This document shows positions 8,220 through 23,015 of a stretch of DNA of 64,000 bases, in pieces. The DNA is from Tridacna crocea (Eukaryota > Mollusca > Bivalvia > Cardiida > Cardiidae): positions 19,544,427 through 19,608,426 of the forward strand of contig OX031065.1 of the NCBI GenBank assembly GCA_943736015.1, in the 5' to 3' direction. How positions within the stretch are numbered: position 1 is the first letter of the stretch; each line of letters begins with the position of its first letter. Under the pieces are notes generated by a model. That model ran no database searches and was not told the origin of the DNA. It saw nothing but the letters and a program-made list of their open reading frames with translations. The translations under genes and the position numbers were made by a program.

Positions 8220-9863
8220 GCCTCCGAAAGTGTCGAAGTTGATTTTACGATTTTATGCACAGCACGTAACAGTCAGGTATGGGCGAGATGGTCATCGTAA
8301 CCAAATCAATGGCCCTAGTAAGAGAAAATGAAAAAGAAAAATCCCTACAATTGACTTAAGCAACCATTGTCGTCTGCTATAAAATATTTCGTAAGTCGAA
8401 TTTTCATGTTTTTGCGGATACGTAAGTGGCACCTGCGAGACAGTAGACAACCTAAATGGGTTTGTTGTCAGGCATAAAAAGATTGGGAAAAAAAAAAAAG
8501 ATATTAGAAATTATATAAGTTCCCTCTATTTGACCCATCAAGCAGCAGGTGTCGTCTGCTATGAAATGCTCCGTACGTCGATTTTTCGCGGAGACGTAAA
8601 TGGCACCTATGAGACGGTAGACAACGTAAATGGATTTGTCGTCACGGTATAAAGAGAATGGAGAAAGAAATATACATTAAAAATTTAGTTCCTTTTCTTT
8701 GATTTATGCAATAAGAAGCAGTTGATACTGAAAGAGCCTTCAGTCTTTTTTTAGCCACTTGTCGCATTATTTTCTGGGGTTTTCGCATGAGCGTAACGGG
8801 CACATATGAGACGGTAGTCAACCTAACTGGGTTTCTTGTTGCGGTTTGAAGAGATTAGAAAAATTACACTTCAGTTGCCTTTGTTTGATATATGGGTTTT
8901 CAGTGTTTTTTTAGCCATTTGTCACATTAATTTCTGGGGGGGGTTTTACACTGTACATTGATCACTTTGGCTTATTGAAAAGTTTCAATGTGCAGCATTT
9001 ATTGTGGGCCCAGTTAGAAAAGCAAATCTAGCTAAGGGCTGGGGAGGGCGGGGTGCATCGAGGGTTAAAGGGAAGTAACTCTTGCAAGGGGCTTGAAAAG
9101 ACCAAAACAAGGTCTTCTGGGCCCCTATTTTCTTAAATGTTTGCCCATATTCAGTGAAATCTGGCATGTGTGGATGGTGCATGCCTGGCAGTTTGCCAAG
9201 GACTGCACAGAAGCCTTTAAAGAAGACTTTAAATCCACTTTTATGCCGTTTTTTTTTCACTGTTTTGTATTGATAAATTAGCGCGCCATTTAGGAGCGAA
9301 TTTGAAGCTCTCTGATTGGCTGATGGGCCCAGCTTTGAATTTGGCTGTTGGTACCCATTCTGATTTCCTTAAAGCTTCTCTGATTGGATCATTTCAGAGA
9401 GGGAAGAGATTTGATTGGCTGATGGGAAAGGGGGGGGGGAATATCTGTTTATCCTTATTAACCTTTTACCACATAATGCAGCGGCTTTTTAACACCCCGA
9501 AGGCTTTTGAAAATAAACTGAGGAAAGGAGAAAATGCAGGTTACCAGCATTTTCTCCTTTTCCCACAATGTTTTCTACCCTATCAAAGAAAAAAATTGGA
9601 TTTTTAGTCATTCTTACATCTTATTTAATCTTTATGGCCTACTTCTGAATTCTTCAAACAAGAACAAGATTTTTTTATCGGAAAAAGTTTCCCCAACAGC
9701 AACCTGTTGCTTCTGAATTTTATATTTCGCGCAGCGGTTAAACATAAAATTGACTTATGACTCGCGTGGTCGTCAAAATCGCTTCAATGTTTTCGTGACC
9801 CTGGTAAGAAAACAGGGAAAAATTTTGTTTACCTTTCTTTGATTTGTACAACAGGTGTCAGTT
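8220..9863 (+). repeat. Satellite unit copy 6 (1,644 bp)
   Basis: G/T tract G8T4, G10; otherwise consensus. Confidence 0.97.
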
Positions 9864-11507
9864 GCCTCCGAAAGTGTCGAAGTTGATTTTACGATTTTAT
9901 GCACAGCACGTAACAGTCAGGTATGGGCGAGATGGTCATCGTAACCAAATCAATGGCCCTAGTAAGAGAAAATGAAAAAGAAAAATCCCTACAATTGACT
10001 TAAGCAACCATTGTCGTCTGCTATAAAATATTTCGTAAGTCGAATTTTCATGTTTTTGCGGATACGTAAGTGGCACCTGCGAGACAGTAGACAACCTAAA
10101 TGGGTTTGTTGTCAGGCATAAAAAGATTGGGAAAAAAAAAAAAGATATTAGAAATTATATAAGTTCCCTCTATTTGACCCATCAAGCAGCAGGTGTCGTC
10201 TGCTATGAAATGCTCCGTACGTCGATTTTTCGCGGAGACGTAAATGGCACCTATGAGACGGTAGACAACGTAAATGGATTTGTCGTCACGGTATAAAGAG
10301 AATGGAGAAAGAAATATACATTAAAAATTTAGTTCCTTTTCTTTGATTTATGCAATAAGAAGCAGTTGATACTGAAAGAGCCTTCAGTCTTTTTTTAGCC
10401 ACTTGTCGCATTATTTTCTGGGGTTTTCGCATGAGCGTAACGGGCACATATGAGACGGTAGTCAACCTAACTGGGTTTCTTGTTGCGGTTTGAAGAGATT
10501 AGAAAAATTACACTTCAGTTGCCTTTGTTTGATATATGGGTTTTCAGTGTTTTTTTAGCCATTTGTCACATTAATTTCTGGGGGGGTTTTTACACTGTAC
10601 ATTGATCACTTTGGCTTATTGAAAAGTTTCAATGTGCAGCATTTATTGTGGGCCCAGTTAGAAAAGCAAATCTAGCTAAGGGCTGGGGAGGGCGGGGTGC
10701 ATCGAGGGTTAAAGGGAAGTAACTCTTGCAAGGGGCTTGAAAAGACCAAAACAAGGTCTTCTGGGCCCCTATTTTCTTAAATGTTTGCCCATATTCAGTG
10801 AAATCTGGCATGTGTGGATGGTGCATGCCTGGCAGTTTGCCAAGGACTGCACAGAAGCCTTTAAAGAAGACTTTAAATCCACTTTTATGCCGTTTTTTTT
10901 TCACTGTTTTGTATTGATAAATTAGCGCGCCATTTAGGAGCGAATTTGAAGCTCTCTGATTGGCTGATGGGCCCAGCTTTGAATTTGGCTGTTGGTACCC
11001 ATTCTGATTTCCTTAAAGCTTCTCTGATTGGATCATTTCAGAGAGGGAAGAGATTTGATTGGCTGATGGGAAAGGGGGGGGGGAATATCTGTTTATCCTT
11101 ATTAACCTTTTACCACATAATGCAGCGGCTTTTTAACACCCCGAAGGCTTTTGAAAATAAACTGAGGAAAGGAGAAAATGCAGGTTACCAGCATTTTCTC
11201 CTTTTCCCACAATGTTTTCTACCCTATCAAAGAAAAAAATTGGATTTTTAGTCATTCTTACATCTTATTTAATCTTTATGGCCTACTTCTGAATTCTTCA
11301 AACAAGAACAAGATTTTTTTATCGGAAAAAGTTTCCCCAACAGCAACCTGTTGCTTCTGAATTTTATATTTCGCGCAGCGGTTAAACATAAAATTGACTT
11401 ATGACTCGCGTGGTCGTCAAAATCGCTTCAATGTTTTCGTGACCCTGGTAAGAAAACAGGGAAAAATTTTGTTTACCTTTCTTTGATTTGTACAACAGGT
11501 GTCAGTT
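9864..11507 (+). repeat. Satellite unit copy 7 (1,644 bp)
   Basis: Consensus as read by eye, G10. Confidence 0.97.
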
Positions 11508-13149
11508 GCCTCCGAAAGTGTCGAAGTTGATTTTACGATTTTATGCACAGCACGTAACAGTCAGGTATGGGCGAGATGGTCATCGTAACCAAATCAATGG
11601 CCCTAGTAAGAGAAAATGAAAAAGAAAAATCCCTACAATTGACTTAAGCAACCATTGTCGTCTGCTATAAAATATTTCGTAAGTCGAATTTTCATGTTTT
11701 TGCGGATACATAAGTGGCACCTGCGAGACAGTAGACAACCTAAATGGGTTTGTTGTCAGGCATAAAAAGATTGGGAAAAAAAAAAAAGATATTAGAAATT
11801 ATATAAGTTCCCTCTATTTGACCCATCAAGCAGCAGGTGTCGTCTGCTATGAAATGCTCCGTACGTCGATTTTTCGCGGAGACGTAAATGGCACCTATGA
11901 GACGGTAGACAACGTAAATGGATTTGTCGTCACGGTATAAAGAGAATGGAGAAAGAAATATACATTAAAAATTTAGTTCCTTTTCTTTGATTTATGCAAT
12001 AAGAAGCAGTTGATACTGAAAGAGCCTTCAGTCTTTTTTTAGCCACTTGTCGCATTATTTTCTGGGGTTTTCGCATGAGCGTAACGGGCACATATGAGAC
12101 GGTAGTCAACCTAACTGGGTTTCTTGTTGCGGTTTGAAGAGATTAGAAAAATTACACTTCAGTTGCCTTTGTTTGATATATGGGTTTTCAGTGTTTTTTT
12201 AGCCATTTGTCACATTAATTTCTGGGGGGGTTTTTACACTGTACATTGATCACTTTGGCTTATTGAAAAGTTTCAATGTGCAGCATTTATTGTGGGCCCA
12301 GTTAGAAAAGCAAATCTAGCTAAGGGCTGGGGAGGGCGGGGTGCATCGAGGGTTAAAGGGAAGTAACTCTTGCAAGGGGCTTGAAAAGACCAAAACAAGG
12401 TCTTCTGGGCCCCTATTTTCTTAAATGTTTGCCCATATTCAGTGAAATCTGGCATGTGTGGATGGTGCATGCCTGGCAGTTTGCCAAGGACTGCACAGAA
12501 GCCTTTAAAGAAGACTTTAAATCCACTTTTATGCCGTTTTTTTTTCACTGTTTTGTATTGATAAATTAGCGCGCCATTTAGGAGCGAATTTGAAGCTCTC
12601 TGATTGGCTGATGGGCCCAGCTTTGAATTTGGCTGTTGGTACCCATTCTGATTTCCTTAAAGCTTCTCTGATTGGATCATTTCAGAGAGGGAAGAGATTT
12701 GATTGGCTGATGGGAAAGGGGGGGGAATATCTGTTTATCCTTATTAACCTTTTACCACATAATGCAGCGGCTTTTTAACACCCCGAAGGCTTTTGAAAAT
12801 AAACTGAGGAAAGGAGAAAATGCAGGTTACCAGCATTTTCTCCTTTTCCCACAATGTTTTCTACCCTATCAAAGAAAAAAATTGGATTTTTAGTCATTCT
12901 TACATCTTATTTAATCTTTATGGCCTACTTCTGAATTCTTCAAACAAGAACAAGATTTTTTTATCGGAAAAAGTTTCCCCAACAGCAACCTGTTGCTTCT
13001 GAATTTTATATTTCGCGCAGCGGTTAAACATAAAATTGACTTATGACTCGCGTGGTCGTCAAAATCGCTTCAATGTTTTCGTGACCCTGGTAAGAAAACA
13101 GGGAAAAATTTTGTTTACCTTTCTTTGATTTGTACAACAGGTGTCAGTT
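11508..13149 (+). repeat. Satellite unit copy 8 (1,642 bp)
   Basis: G8. G to A at 11710 destroys a CpG (GATACATAAG for GATACGTAAG). Confidence 0.97.
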
Positions 13150-14791
13150 GCCTCCGAAAGTGTCGAAGTTGATTTTACGATTTTATGCACAGCACGTAAC
13201 AGTCAGGTATGGGCGAGATGGTCATCGTAACCAAATCAATGGCCCTAGTAAGAGAAAATGAAAAAGAAAAATCCCTACAATTGACTTAAGCAACCATTGT
13301 CGTCTGCTATAAAATATTTCGTAAGTCGAATTTTCATGTTTTTGCGGATACGTAAGTGGCACCTGCGAGACAGTAGACAACCTAAATGGGTTTGTTGTCA
13401 GGCATAAAAAGATTGGGAAAAAAAAAAAAGATATTAGAAATTATATAAGTTCCCTCTATTTGACCCATCAAGCAGCAGGTGTCGTCTGCTATGAAATGCT
13501 CCGTACGTCGATTTTTCGCGGAGACGTAAATGGCACCTATGAGACGGTAGACAACGTAAATGGATTTGTCGTCACGGTATAAAGAGAATGGAGAAAGAAA
13601 TATACATTAAAAATTTAGTTCCTTTTCTTTGATTTATGCAATAAGAAGCAGTTGATACTGAAAGAGCCTTCAGTCTTTTTTTAGCCACTTGTCGCATTAT
13701 TTTCTGGGGTTTTCGCATGAGCGTAACAGGCACATATGAGACGGTAGTCAACCTAACTGGGTTTCTTGTTGCGGTTTGAAGAGATTAGAAAAATTACACT
13801 TCAGTTGCCTTTGTTTGATATATGGGTTTTCAGTGTTTTTTTAGCCATTTGTCACATTAATTTCTGGGGGGGTTTTTACACTGTACATTGATCACTTTGG
13901 CTTATTGAAAAGTTTCAATGTGCAGCATTTATTGTGGGCCCAGTTAGAAAAGCAAATCTAGCTAAGGGCTGGGGAGGGCGGGGTGCATCGAGGGTTAAAG
14001 GGAAGTAACTCTTGCAAGGGGCTTGAAAAGACCAAAACAAGGTCTTCTGGGCCCCTATTTTCTTAAATGTTTGCCCATATTCAGTGAAATCTGGCATGTG
14101 TGGATGGTGCATGCCTGGCAGTTTGCCAAGGACTGCACAGAAGCCTTTAAAGAAGACTTTAAATCCACTTTTATGCCGTTTTTTTTTCACTGTTTTGTAT
14201 TGATAAATTAGCGCGCCATTTAGGAGCGAATTTGAAGCTCTCTGATTGGCTGATGGGCCCAGCTTTGAATTTGGCTGTTGGTACCCATTCTGATTTCCTT
14301 AAAGCTTCTCTGATTGGATCATTTCAGAGAGGGAAGAGATTTGATTGGCTGATGGGAAAGGGGGGGGGAATATCTGTTTATCCTTATTAACCTTTTACCA
14401 CATAATGCAGCGGCTTTTTAACACCCCGAAGGCTTTTGAAAATAAACTGAGGAAAGGAGAAAATGCAGGTTACCAGCATTTTCTCCTTTTCCCACAATGT
14501 TTTCTACCCTATCAAAGAAAAAAATTGGATTTTTAGTCATTCTTACATCTTATTTAATCTTTATGGCCTACTTCTGAATTCTTCAAACAAGAACAAGATT
14601 TTTTTATCGGAAAAAGTTTCCCCAACAGCAACCTGTTGCTTCTGAATTTTATATTTCGCGCAGCGGTTAAACATAAAATTGACTTATGACTCGCGTGGTC
14701 GTCAAAATCGCTTCAATGTTTTCGTGACCCTGGTAAGAAAACAGGGAAAATTTTGTTTACCTTTCTTTGATTTGTACAACAGGTGTCAGTT
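13150..14791 (+). repeat. Satellite unit copy 9 (1,642 bp)
   Basis: G9. G to A at 13728 at a CpG (GTAACAGG). One A is lost from the short A5 run near 14747-14750. Confidence 0.97.
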
Positions 14792-16434
14792 GCCTCCGAA
14801 AGTGTCGAAGTTGATTTTACGATTTTATGCACAGCACGTAACAGTCAGGTATGGGCGAGATGGTCATCGTAACCAAATCAATGGCCCTAGTAAGAGAAAA
14901 TGAAAAAGAAAAATCCCTACAATTGACTTAAGCAACCATTGTCGTCTGCTATAAAATATTTCGTAAGTCGAATTTTCATGTTTTTGCGGATACGTAAGTG
15001 GCACCTGCGAGACAGTAGACAACCTAAATGGGTTTGTTGTCAGGCATAAAAAGATTGGGAAAAAAAAAAAGATATTAGAAATTATATAAGTTCCCTCTAT
15101 TTGACCCATCAAGCAGCAGGTGTCGTCTGCTATGAAATGCTCCGTACGTCGATTTTTCGCGGAGACGTAAATGGCACCTATGAGACGGTAGACAACGTAA
15201 ATGGATTTGTCGTCACGGTATAAAGAGAATGGAGAAAGAAATATACATTAAAAATTTAGTTCCTTTTCTTTGATTTATGCAATAAGAAGCAGTTGATACT
15301 GAAAGAGCCTTCAGTCTTTTTTTAGCCACTTGTCGCATTATTTTCTGGGGTTTTCGCATGAGCGTAACGGGCACATATGAGACGGTAGTCAACCTAACTG
15401 GGTTTCTTGTTGCGGTTTGAAGAGATTAGAAAAATTACACTTCAGTTGCCTTTGTTTGATATATGGGTTTTCAGTGTTTTTTTAGCCATTTGTCACATTA
15501 ATTTCTGGGGGGGTTTTTACACTGTACATTGATCACTTTGGCTTATTGAAAAGTTTCAATGTGCAGCATTTATTGTGGGCCCAGTTAGAAAAGCAAATCT
15601 AGCTAAGGGCTGGGGAGGGCGGGGTGCATCGAGGGTTAAAGGGAAGTAACTCTTGCAAGGGGCTTGAAAAGACCAAAACAAGGTCTTCTGGGCCCCTATT
15701 TTCTTAAATGTTTGCCCATATTCAGTGAAATCTGGCATGTGTGGATGGTGCATGCCTGGCAGTTTGCCAAGGACTGCACAGAAGCCTTTAAAGAAGACTT
15801 TAAATCCACTTTTATGCCGTTTTTTTTTCACTGTTTTGTATTGATAAATTAGCGCGCCATTTAGGAGCGAATTTGAAGCTCTCTGATTGGCTGATGGGCC
15901 CAGCTTTGAATTTGGCTGTTGGTACCCATTCTGATTTCCTTAAAGCTTCTCTGATTGGATCATTTCAGAGAGGGAAGAGATTTGATTGGCTGATGGGAAA
16001 GGGGGGGGGGAATATCTGTTTATCCTTATTAACCTTTTACCACATAATGCAGCGGCTTTTTAACACCCCGAAGGCTTTTGAAAATAAACTGAGGAAAGGA
16101 GAAAATGCAGGTTACCAGCATTTTCTCCTTTTCCCACAATGTTTTCTACCCTATCAAAGAAAAAAATTGGATTTTTAGTCATTCTTACATCTTATTTAAT
16201 CTTTATGGCCTACTTCTGAATTCTTCAAACAAGAACAAGATTTTTTTATCGGAAAAAGTTTCCCCAACAGCAACCTGTTGCTTCTGAATTTTATATTTCG
16301 CGCAGCGGTTAAACATAAAATTGACTTATGACTCGCGTGGTCGTCAAAATCGCTTCAATGTTTTCGTGACCCTGGTAAGAAAACAGGGAAAAATTTTGTT
16401 TACCTTTCTTTGATTTGTACAACAGGTGTCAGTT
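14792..16434 (+). repeat. Satellite unit copy 10 (1,643 bp)
   Basis: A11 tract (15060-15070), G10; otherwise consensus. Confidence 0.97.
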
Positions 16435-18080
16435 GCCTCCGAAAGTGTCGAAGTTGATTTTACGATTTTATGCACAGCACGTAACAGTCAGGTATGGGCG
16501 AGATGGTCATCGTAACCAAATCAATGGCCCTAGTAAGAGAAAATGAAAAAGAAAAATCCCTACAATTGACTTAAGCAACCATTGTCGTCTGCTATAAAAT
16601 ATTTCGTAAGTCGAATTTTCATGTTTTTGCGGATACGTAAGTGGCACCTGCGAGACAGTAGACAACCTAAATGGGTTTGTTGTCAGGCATAAAAAGATTG
16701 GGAAAAAAAAAAAAGATATTAGAAATTATATAAGTTCCCTCTATTTGACCCATCAAGCAGCAGGTGTCGTCTGCTATGAAATGCTCCGTACGTCGATTTT
16801 TCGCGGAGACGTAAATGGCACCTATGAGACGGTAGACAACGTAAATGGATTTGTCGTCACGGTATAAAGAGAATGGAGAAAGAAATATACATTAAAAATT
16901 TAGTTCCTTTTCTTTGATTTATGCAATAAGAAGCAGTTGATACTGAAAGAGCCTTCAGTCTTTTTTTAGCCACTTGTCGCATTATTTTCTGGGGTTTTCG
17001 CATGAGCGTAACGGGCACATATGAGACGGTAGTCAACCTAACTGGGTTTCTTGTTGCGGTTTGAAGAGATTAGAAAAATTACACTTCAGTTGCCTTTGTT
17101 TGATATATGGGTTTTCAGTGTTTTTTTAGCCATTTGTCACATTAATTTCTGGGGGGGTTTTTACACTGTACATTGATCACTTTGGCTTATTGAAAAGTTT
17201 CAATGTGCAGCATTTATTGTGGGCCCAGTTAGAAAAGCAAATCTAGCTAAGGGCTGGGGAGGGCGGGGTGCATCGAGGGTTAAAGGGAAGTAACTCTTGC
17301 AAGGGGCTTGAAAAGACCAAAACAAGGTCTTCTGGGCCCCTATTTTCTTAAATGTTTGCCCATATTCAGTGAAATCTGGCATGTGTGGATGGTGCATGCC
17401 TGGCAGTTTGCCAAGGACTGCACAGAAGCCTTTAAAGAAGACTTTAAATCCACTTTTATGCCGTTTTTTTTTCACTGTTTTGTATTGATAAATTAGCGCG
17501 CCATTTAGGAGCGAATTTGAAGCTCTCTGATTGGCTGATGGGCCCAGCTTTGAATTTGGCTGTTGGTACCCATTCTGATTTCCTTAAAGCTTCTCTGATT
17601 GGATCATTTCAGAGAGGGAAGAGATTTGATTGGCTGATGGGAAAGGGGGGGGGAGGAATATCTGTTTATCCTTATTAACCTTTTACCACATAATGCAGCG
17701 GCTTTTTAACACCCCGAAGGCTTTTGAAAATAAACTGAGGAAAGGAGAAAATGCAGGTTACCAGCATTTTCTCCTTTTCCCACAATGTTTTCTACCCTAT
17801 CAAAGAAAAAAATTGGATTTTTAGTCATTCTTACATCTTATTTAATCTTTATGGCCTACTTCTGAATTCTTCAAACAAGAACAAGATTTTTTTATCGGAA
17901 AAAGTTTCCCCAACAGCAACCTGTTGCTTCTGAATTTTATATTTCGCGCAGCGGTTAAACATAAAATTGACTTATGACTCGCGTGGTCGTCAAAATCGCT
18001 TCAATGTTTTCGTGACCCTGGTAAGAAAACAGGGAAAAATTTTGTTTACCTTTCTTTGATTTGTACAACAGGTGTCAGTT
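16435..18080 (+). repeat. Satellite unit copy 11 (1,646 bp)
   Basis: The G tract is G9-A-G2 (17645-17656), the only copy with an interruption in this tract. Confidence 0.97.
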
Positions 18081-19725
18081 GCCTCCGAAAGTGTCGAAGT
18101 TGATTTTACGATTTTATGCACAGCACGTAACAGTCAGGTATGGGCGAGATGGTCATCGTAACCAAATCAATGGCCCTAGTAAGAGAAAATGAAAAAGAAA
18201 AATCCCTACAATTGACTTAAGCAACCATTGTCGTCTGCTATAAAATATTTCGTAAGTCGAATTTTCATGTTTTTGCGGATACGTAAGTGGCACCTGCGAG
18301 ACAGTAGACAACCTAAATGGGTTTGTTGTCAGGCATAAAAAGATTGGGAAAAAAAAAAAAGATATTAGAAATTATATAAGTTCCCTCTATTTGACCCATC
18401 AAGCAGCAGGTGTCGTCTGCTATGAAATGCTCCGTACGTCGATTTTTCGCGGAGACGTAAATGGCACCTATGAGACGGTAGACAACGTAAATGGATTTGT
18501 CGTCACGGTATAAAGAGAATGGAGAAAGAAATATACATTAAAAATTTAGTTCCTTTTCTTTGATTTATGCAATAAGAAGCAGTTGATACTGAAAGAGCCT
18601 TCAGTCTTTTTTTAGCCACTTGTCGCATTATTTTCTGGGGTTTTCGCATGAGCGTAACGGGCACATATGAGACGGTAGTCAACCTAACTGGGTTTCTTGT
18701 TGCGGTTTGAAGAGATTAGAAAAATTACACTTCAGTTGCCTTTGTTTGATATATGGGTTTTCAGTGTTTTTTTAGCCATTTGTCACATTAATTTCTGGGG
18801 GGGTTTTTACACTGTACATTGATCACTTTGGCTTATTGAAAAGTTTCAATGTGCAGCATTTATTGTGGGCCCAGTTAGAAAAGCAAATCTAGCTAAGGGC
18901 TGGGGAGGGCGGGGTGCATCGAGGGTTAAAGGGAAGTAACTCTTGCAAGGGGCTTGAAAAGACCAAAACAAGGTCTTCTGGGCCCCTATTTTCTTAAATG
19001 TTTGCCCATATTCAGTGAAATCTGGCATGTGTGGATGGTGCATGCCTGGCAGTTTGCCAAGGACTGCACAGAAGCCTTTAAAGAAGACTTTAAATCCACT
19101 TTTATGCCGTTTTTTTTTCACTGTTTTGTATTGATAAATTAGCGCGCCATTTAGGAGCGAATTTGAAGCTCTCTGATTGGCTGATGGGCCCAGCTTTGAA
19201 TTTGGCTGTTGGTACCCATTCTGATTTCCTTAAAGCTTCTCTGATTGGATCATTTCAGAGAGGGAAGAGATTTGATTGGCTGATGGGAAAGGGGGGGGGG
19301 GAATATCTGTTTATCCTTATTAACCTTTTACCACATAATGCAGCGGCTTTTTAACACCCCGAAGGCTTTTGAAAATAAACTGAGGAAAGGAGAAAATGCA
19401 GGTTACCAGCATTTTCTCCTTTTCCCACAATGTTTTCTACCCTATCAAAGAAAAAAATTGGATTTTTAGTCATTCTTACATCTTATTTAATCTTTATGGC
19501 CTACTTCTGAATTCTTCAAACAAGAACAAGATTTTTTTATCGGAAAAAGTTTCCCCAACAGCAACCTGTTGCTTCTGAATTTTATATTTCGCGCAGCGGT
19601 TAAACATAAAATTGACTTATGACTCGCGTGGTCGTCAAAATCGCTTCAATGTTTTCGTGACCCTGGTAAGAAAACAGGGAAAAATTTTGTTTACCTTTCT
19701 TTGATTTGTACAACAGGTGTCAGTT
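18081..19725 (+). repeat. Satellite unit copy 12 (1,645 bp)
   Basis: G11; otherwise consensus. Confidence 0.97.
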
Positions 19726-21371
19726 GCCTCCGAAAGTGTCGAAGTTGATTTTACGATTTTATGCACAGCACGTAACAGTCAGGTATGGGCGAGATGGTCA
19801 TCGTAACCAAATCAATGGCCCTAGTAAGAGAAAATGAAAAAGAAAAATCCCTACAATTGACTTAAGCAACCATTGTCGTCTGCTATAAAATATTTCGTAA
19901 GTCGAATTTTCATGTTTTTGCGGATACGTAAGTGGCACCTGCGAGACAGTAGACAACCTAAATGGGTTTGTTGTCAGGCATAAAAAGATTGGGAAAAAAA
20001 AAAAAGATATTAGAAATTATATAAGTTCCCTCTATTTGACCCATCAAGCAGCAGGTGTCGTCTGCTATGAAATGCTCCGTACGTCGATTTTTCGCGGAGA
20101 CGTAAATGGCACCTATGAGACGGTAGACAACGTAAATGGATTTGTCGTCACGGTATAAAGAGAATGGAGAAAGAAATATACATTAAAAATTTAGTTCCTT
20201 TTCTTTGATTTATGCAATAAGAAGCAGTTGATACTGAAAGAGCCTTCAGTCTTTTTTTAGCCACTTGTCGCATTATTTTCTGGGGTTTTCGCATGAGCGT
20301 AACGGGCACATATGAGACGGTAGTCAACCTAACTGGGTTTCTTGTTGCGGTTTGAAGAGATTAGAAAAATTACACTTCAGTTGCCTTTGTTTGATATATG
20401 GGTTTTCAGTGTTTTTTTAGCCATTTGTCACATTAATTTTTTGGGGGGGGTTTTACACTGTACATTGATCACTTTGGCTTATTGAAAAGTTTCAATGTGC
20501 AGCATTTATTGTGGGCCCAGTTAGAAAAGCAAATCTAGCTAAGGGCTGGGGAGGGCGGGGTGCATCGAGGGTTAAAGGGAAGTAACTCTTGCAAGGGGCT
20601 TGAAAAGACCAAAACAAGGTCTTCTGGGCCCCTATTTTCTTAAATGTTTGCCCATATTCAGTGAAATCTGGCATGTGTGGATGGTGCATGCCTGGCAGTT
20701 TGCCAAGGACTGCACAGAAGCCTTTAAAGAAGACTTTAAATCCACTTTTATGCCGTTTTTTTTTCACTGTTTTGTATTGATAAATTAGCGCGCCATTTAG
20801 GAGCGAATTTGAAGCTCTCTGATTGGCTGATGGGCCCAGCTTTGAATTTGGCTGTTGGTACCCATTCTGATTTCCTTAAAGCTTCTCTGATTGGATCATT
20901 TCAGAGAGGGAAGAGATTTGATTGGCTGATGGGAAAGGGGGGGGGGGAATATCTGTTTATCCTTATTAACCTTTTACCACATAATGCAGCGGCTTTTTAA
21001 CACCCCGAAGGCTTTTGAAAATAAACTGAGGAAAGGAGAAAATGCAGGTTACCAGCATTTTCTCCTTTTCCCACAATGTTTTCTACCCTATCAAAGAAAA
21101 AAATTGGATTTTTAGTCATTCTTACATCTTATTTAATCTTTATGGCCTACTTCTGAATTCTTCAAACAAGAACAAGATTTTTTTATCGGAAAAAGTTTCC
21201 CCAACAGCAACCTGTTGCTTCTGAATTTTATATTTCGCGCAGCGGTTAAACATAAAATTGACTTATGACTCGCGTGGTCGTCAAAATCGCTTCAATGTTT
21301 TCGTGACCCTGGTAAGAAAACAGGGAAAAATTTTGTTTACCTTTCTTTGATTTGTACAACAGGTGTCAGTT
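19726..21371 (+). repeat. Satellite unit copy 13 (1,646 bp)
   Basis: G11. At 20437-20450 the usual TTTCTG7 has become T6G8: the C is lost to a longer T run at the left insert junction. Confidence 0.97.
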
Positions 21372-23015
21372 GCCTCCGAAAGTGTCGAAGTTGATTTTAC
21401 GATTTTATGCACAGCACGTAACAGTCAGGTATGGGCGAGATGGTCATCGTAACCAAATCAATGGCCCTAGTAAGAGAAAATGAAAAAGAAAAATCCCTAC
21501 AATTGACTTAAGCAACCATTGTCGTCTGCTATAAAATATTTCGTAAGTCGAATTTTCATGTTTTTGCGGATACGTAAGTGGCACCTGCGAGACAGTAGAC
21601 AACCTAAATGGGTTTGTTGTCAGGCATAAAAAGATTGGGAAAAAAAAAAAAGATATTAGAAATTATATAAGTTCCCTCTATTTGACCCATCAAGCAGCAG
21701 GTGTCGTCTGCTATGAAATGCTCCGTACGTCGATTTTTCGCGGAGACGTAAATGGCACCTATGAGACGGTAGACAACGTAAATGGATTTGTCGTCACGGT
21801 ATAAAGAGAATGGAGAAAGAAATATACATTAAAAATTTAGTTCCTTTTCTTTGATTTATGCAATAAGAAGCAGTTGATACTGAAAGAGCCTTCAGTCTTT
21901 TTTTAGCCACTTGTCGCATTATTTTCTGGGGTTTTCGCATGAGCGTAACGGGCACATATGAGACGGTAGTCAACCTAACTGGGTTTCTTGTTGCGGTTTG
22001 AAGAGATTAGAAAAATTACACTTCAGTTGCCTTTGTTTGATATATGGGTTTTCAGTGTTTTTTTAGCCATTTGTCACATTAATTTCTGGGGGGGTTTTTA
22101 CACTGTACATTGATCACTTTGGCTTATTGAAAAGTTTCAATGTGCAGCATTTATTGTGGGCCCAGTTAGAAAAGCAAATCTAGCTAAGGGCTGGGGAGGG
22201 CGGGGTGCATCGAGGGTTAAAGGGAAGTAACTCTTGCAAGGGGCTTGAAAAGACCAAAACAAGGTCTTCTGGGCCCCTATTTTCTTAAATGTTTGCCCAT
22301 ATTCAGTGAAATCTGGCATGTGTGGATGGTGCATGCCTGGCAGTTTGCCAAGGACTGCACAGAAGCCTTTAAAGAAGACTTTAAATCCACTTTTATGCCG
22401 TTTTTTTTTCACTGTTTTGTATTGATAAATTAGCGCGCCATTTAGGAGCGAATTTGAAGCTCTCTGATTGGCTGATGGGCCCAGCTTTGAATTTGGCTGT
22501 TGGTACCCATTCTGATTTCCTTAAAGCTTCTCTGATTGGATCATTTCAGAGAGGGAAGAGATTTGATTGGCTGATGGGAAAGGGGGGGGGGAATATCTGT
22601 TTATCCTTATTAACCTTTTACCACATAATGCAGCGGCTTTTTAACACCCCGAAGGCTTTTGAAAATAAACTGAGGAAAGGAGAAAATGCAGGTTACCAGC
22701 ATTTTCTCCTTTTCCCACAATGTTTTCTACCCTATCAAAGAAAAAAATTGGATTTTTAGTCATTCTTACATCTTATTTAATCTTTATGGCCTACTTCTGA
22801 ATTCTTCAAACAAGAACAAGATTTTTTTATCGGAAAAAGTTTCCCCAACAGCAACCTGTTGCTTCTGAATTTTATATTTCGCGCAGCGGTTAAACATAAA
22901 ATTGACTTATGACTCGCGTGGTCGTCAAAATCGCTTCAATGTTTTCGTGACCCTGGTAAGAAAACAGGGAAAAATTTTGTTTACCTTTCTTTGATTTGTA
23001 CAACAGGTGTCAGTT
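21372..23015 (+). repeat. Satellite unit copy 14 (1,644 bp)
   Basis: Consensus as read by eye, G10. Confidence 0.97.
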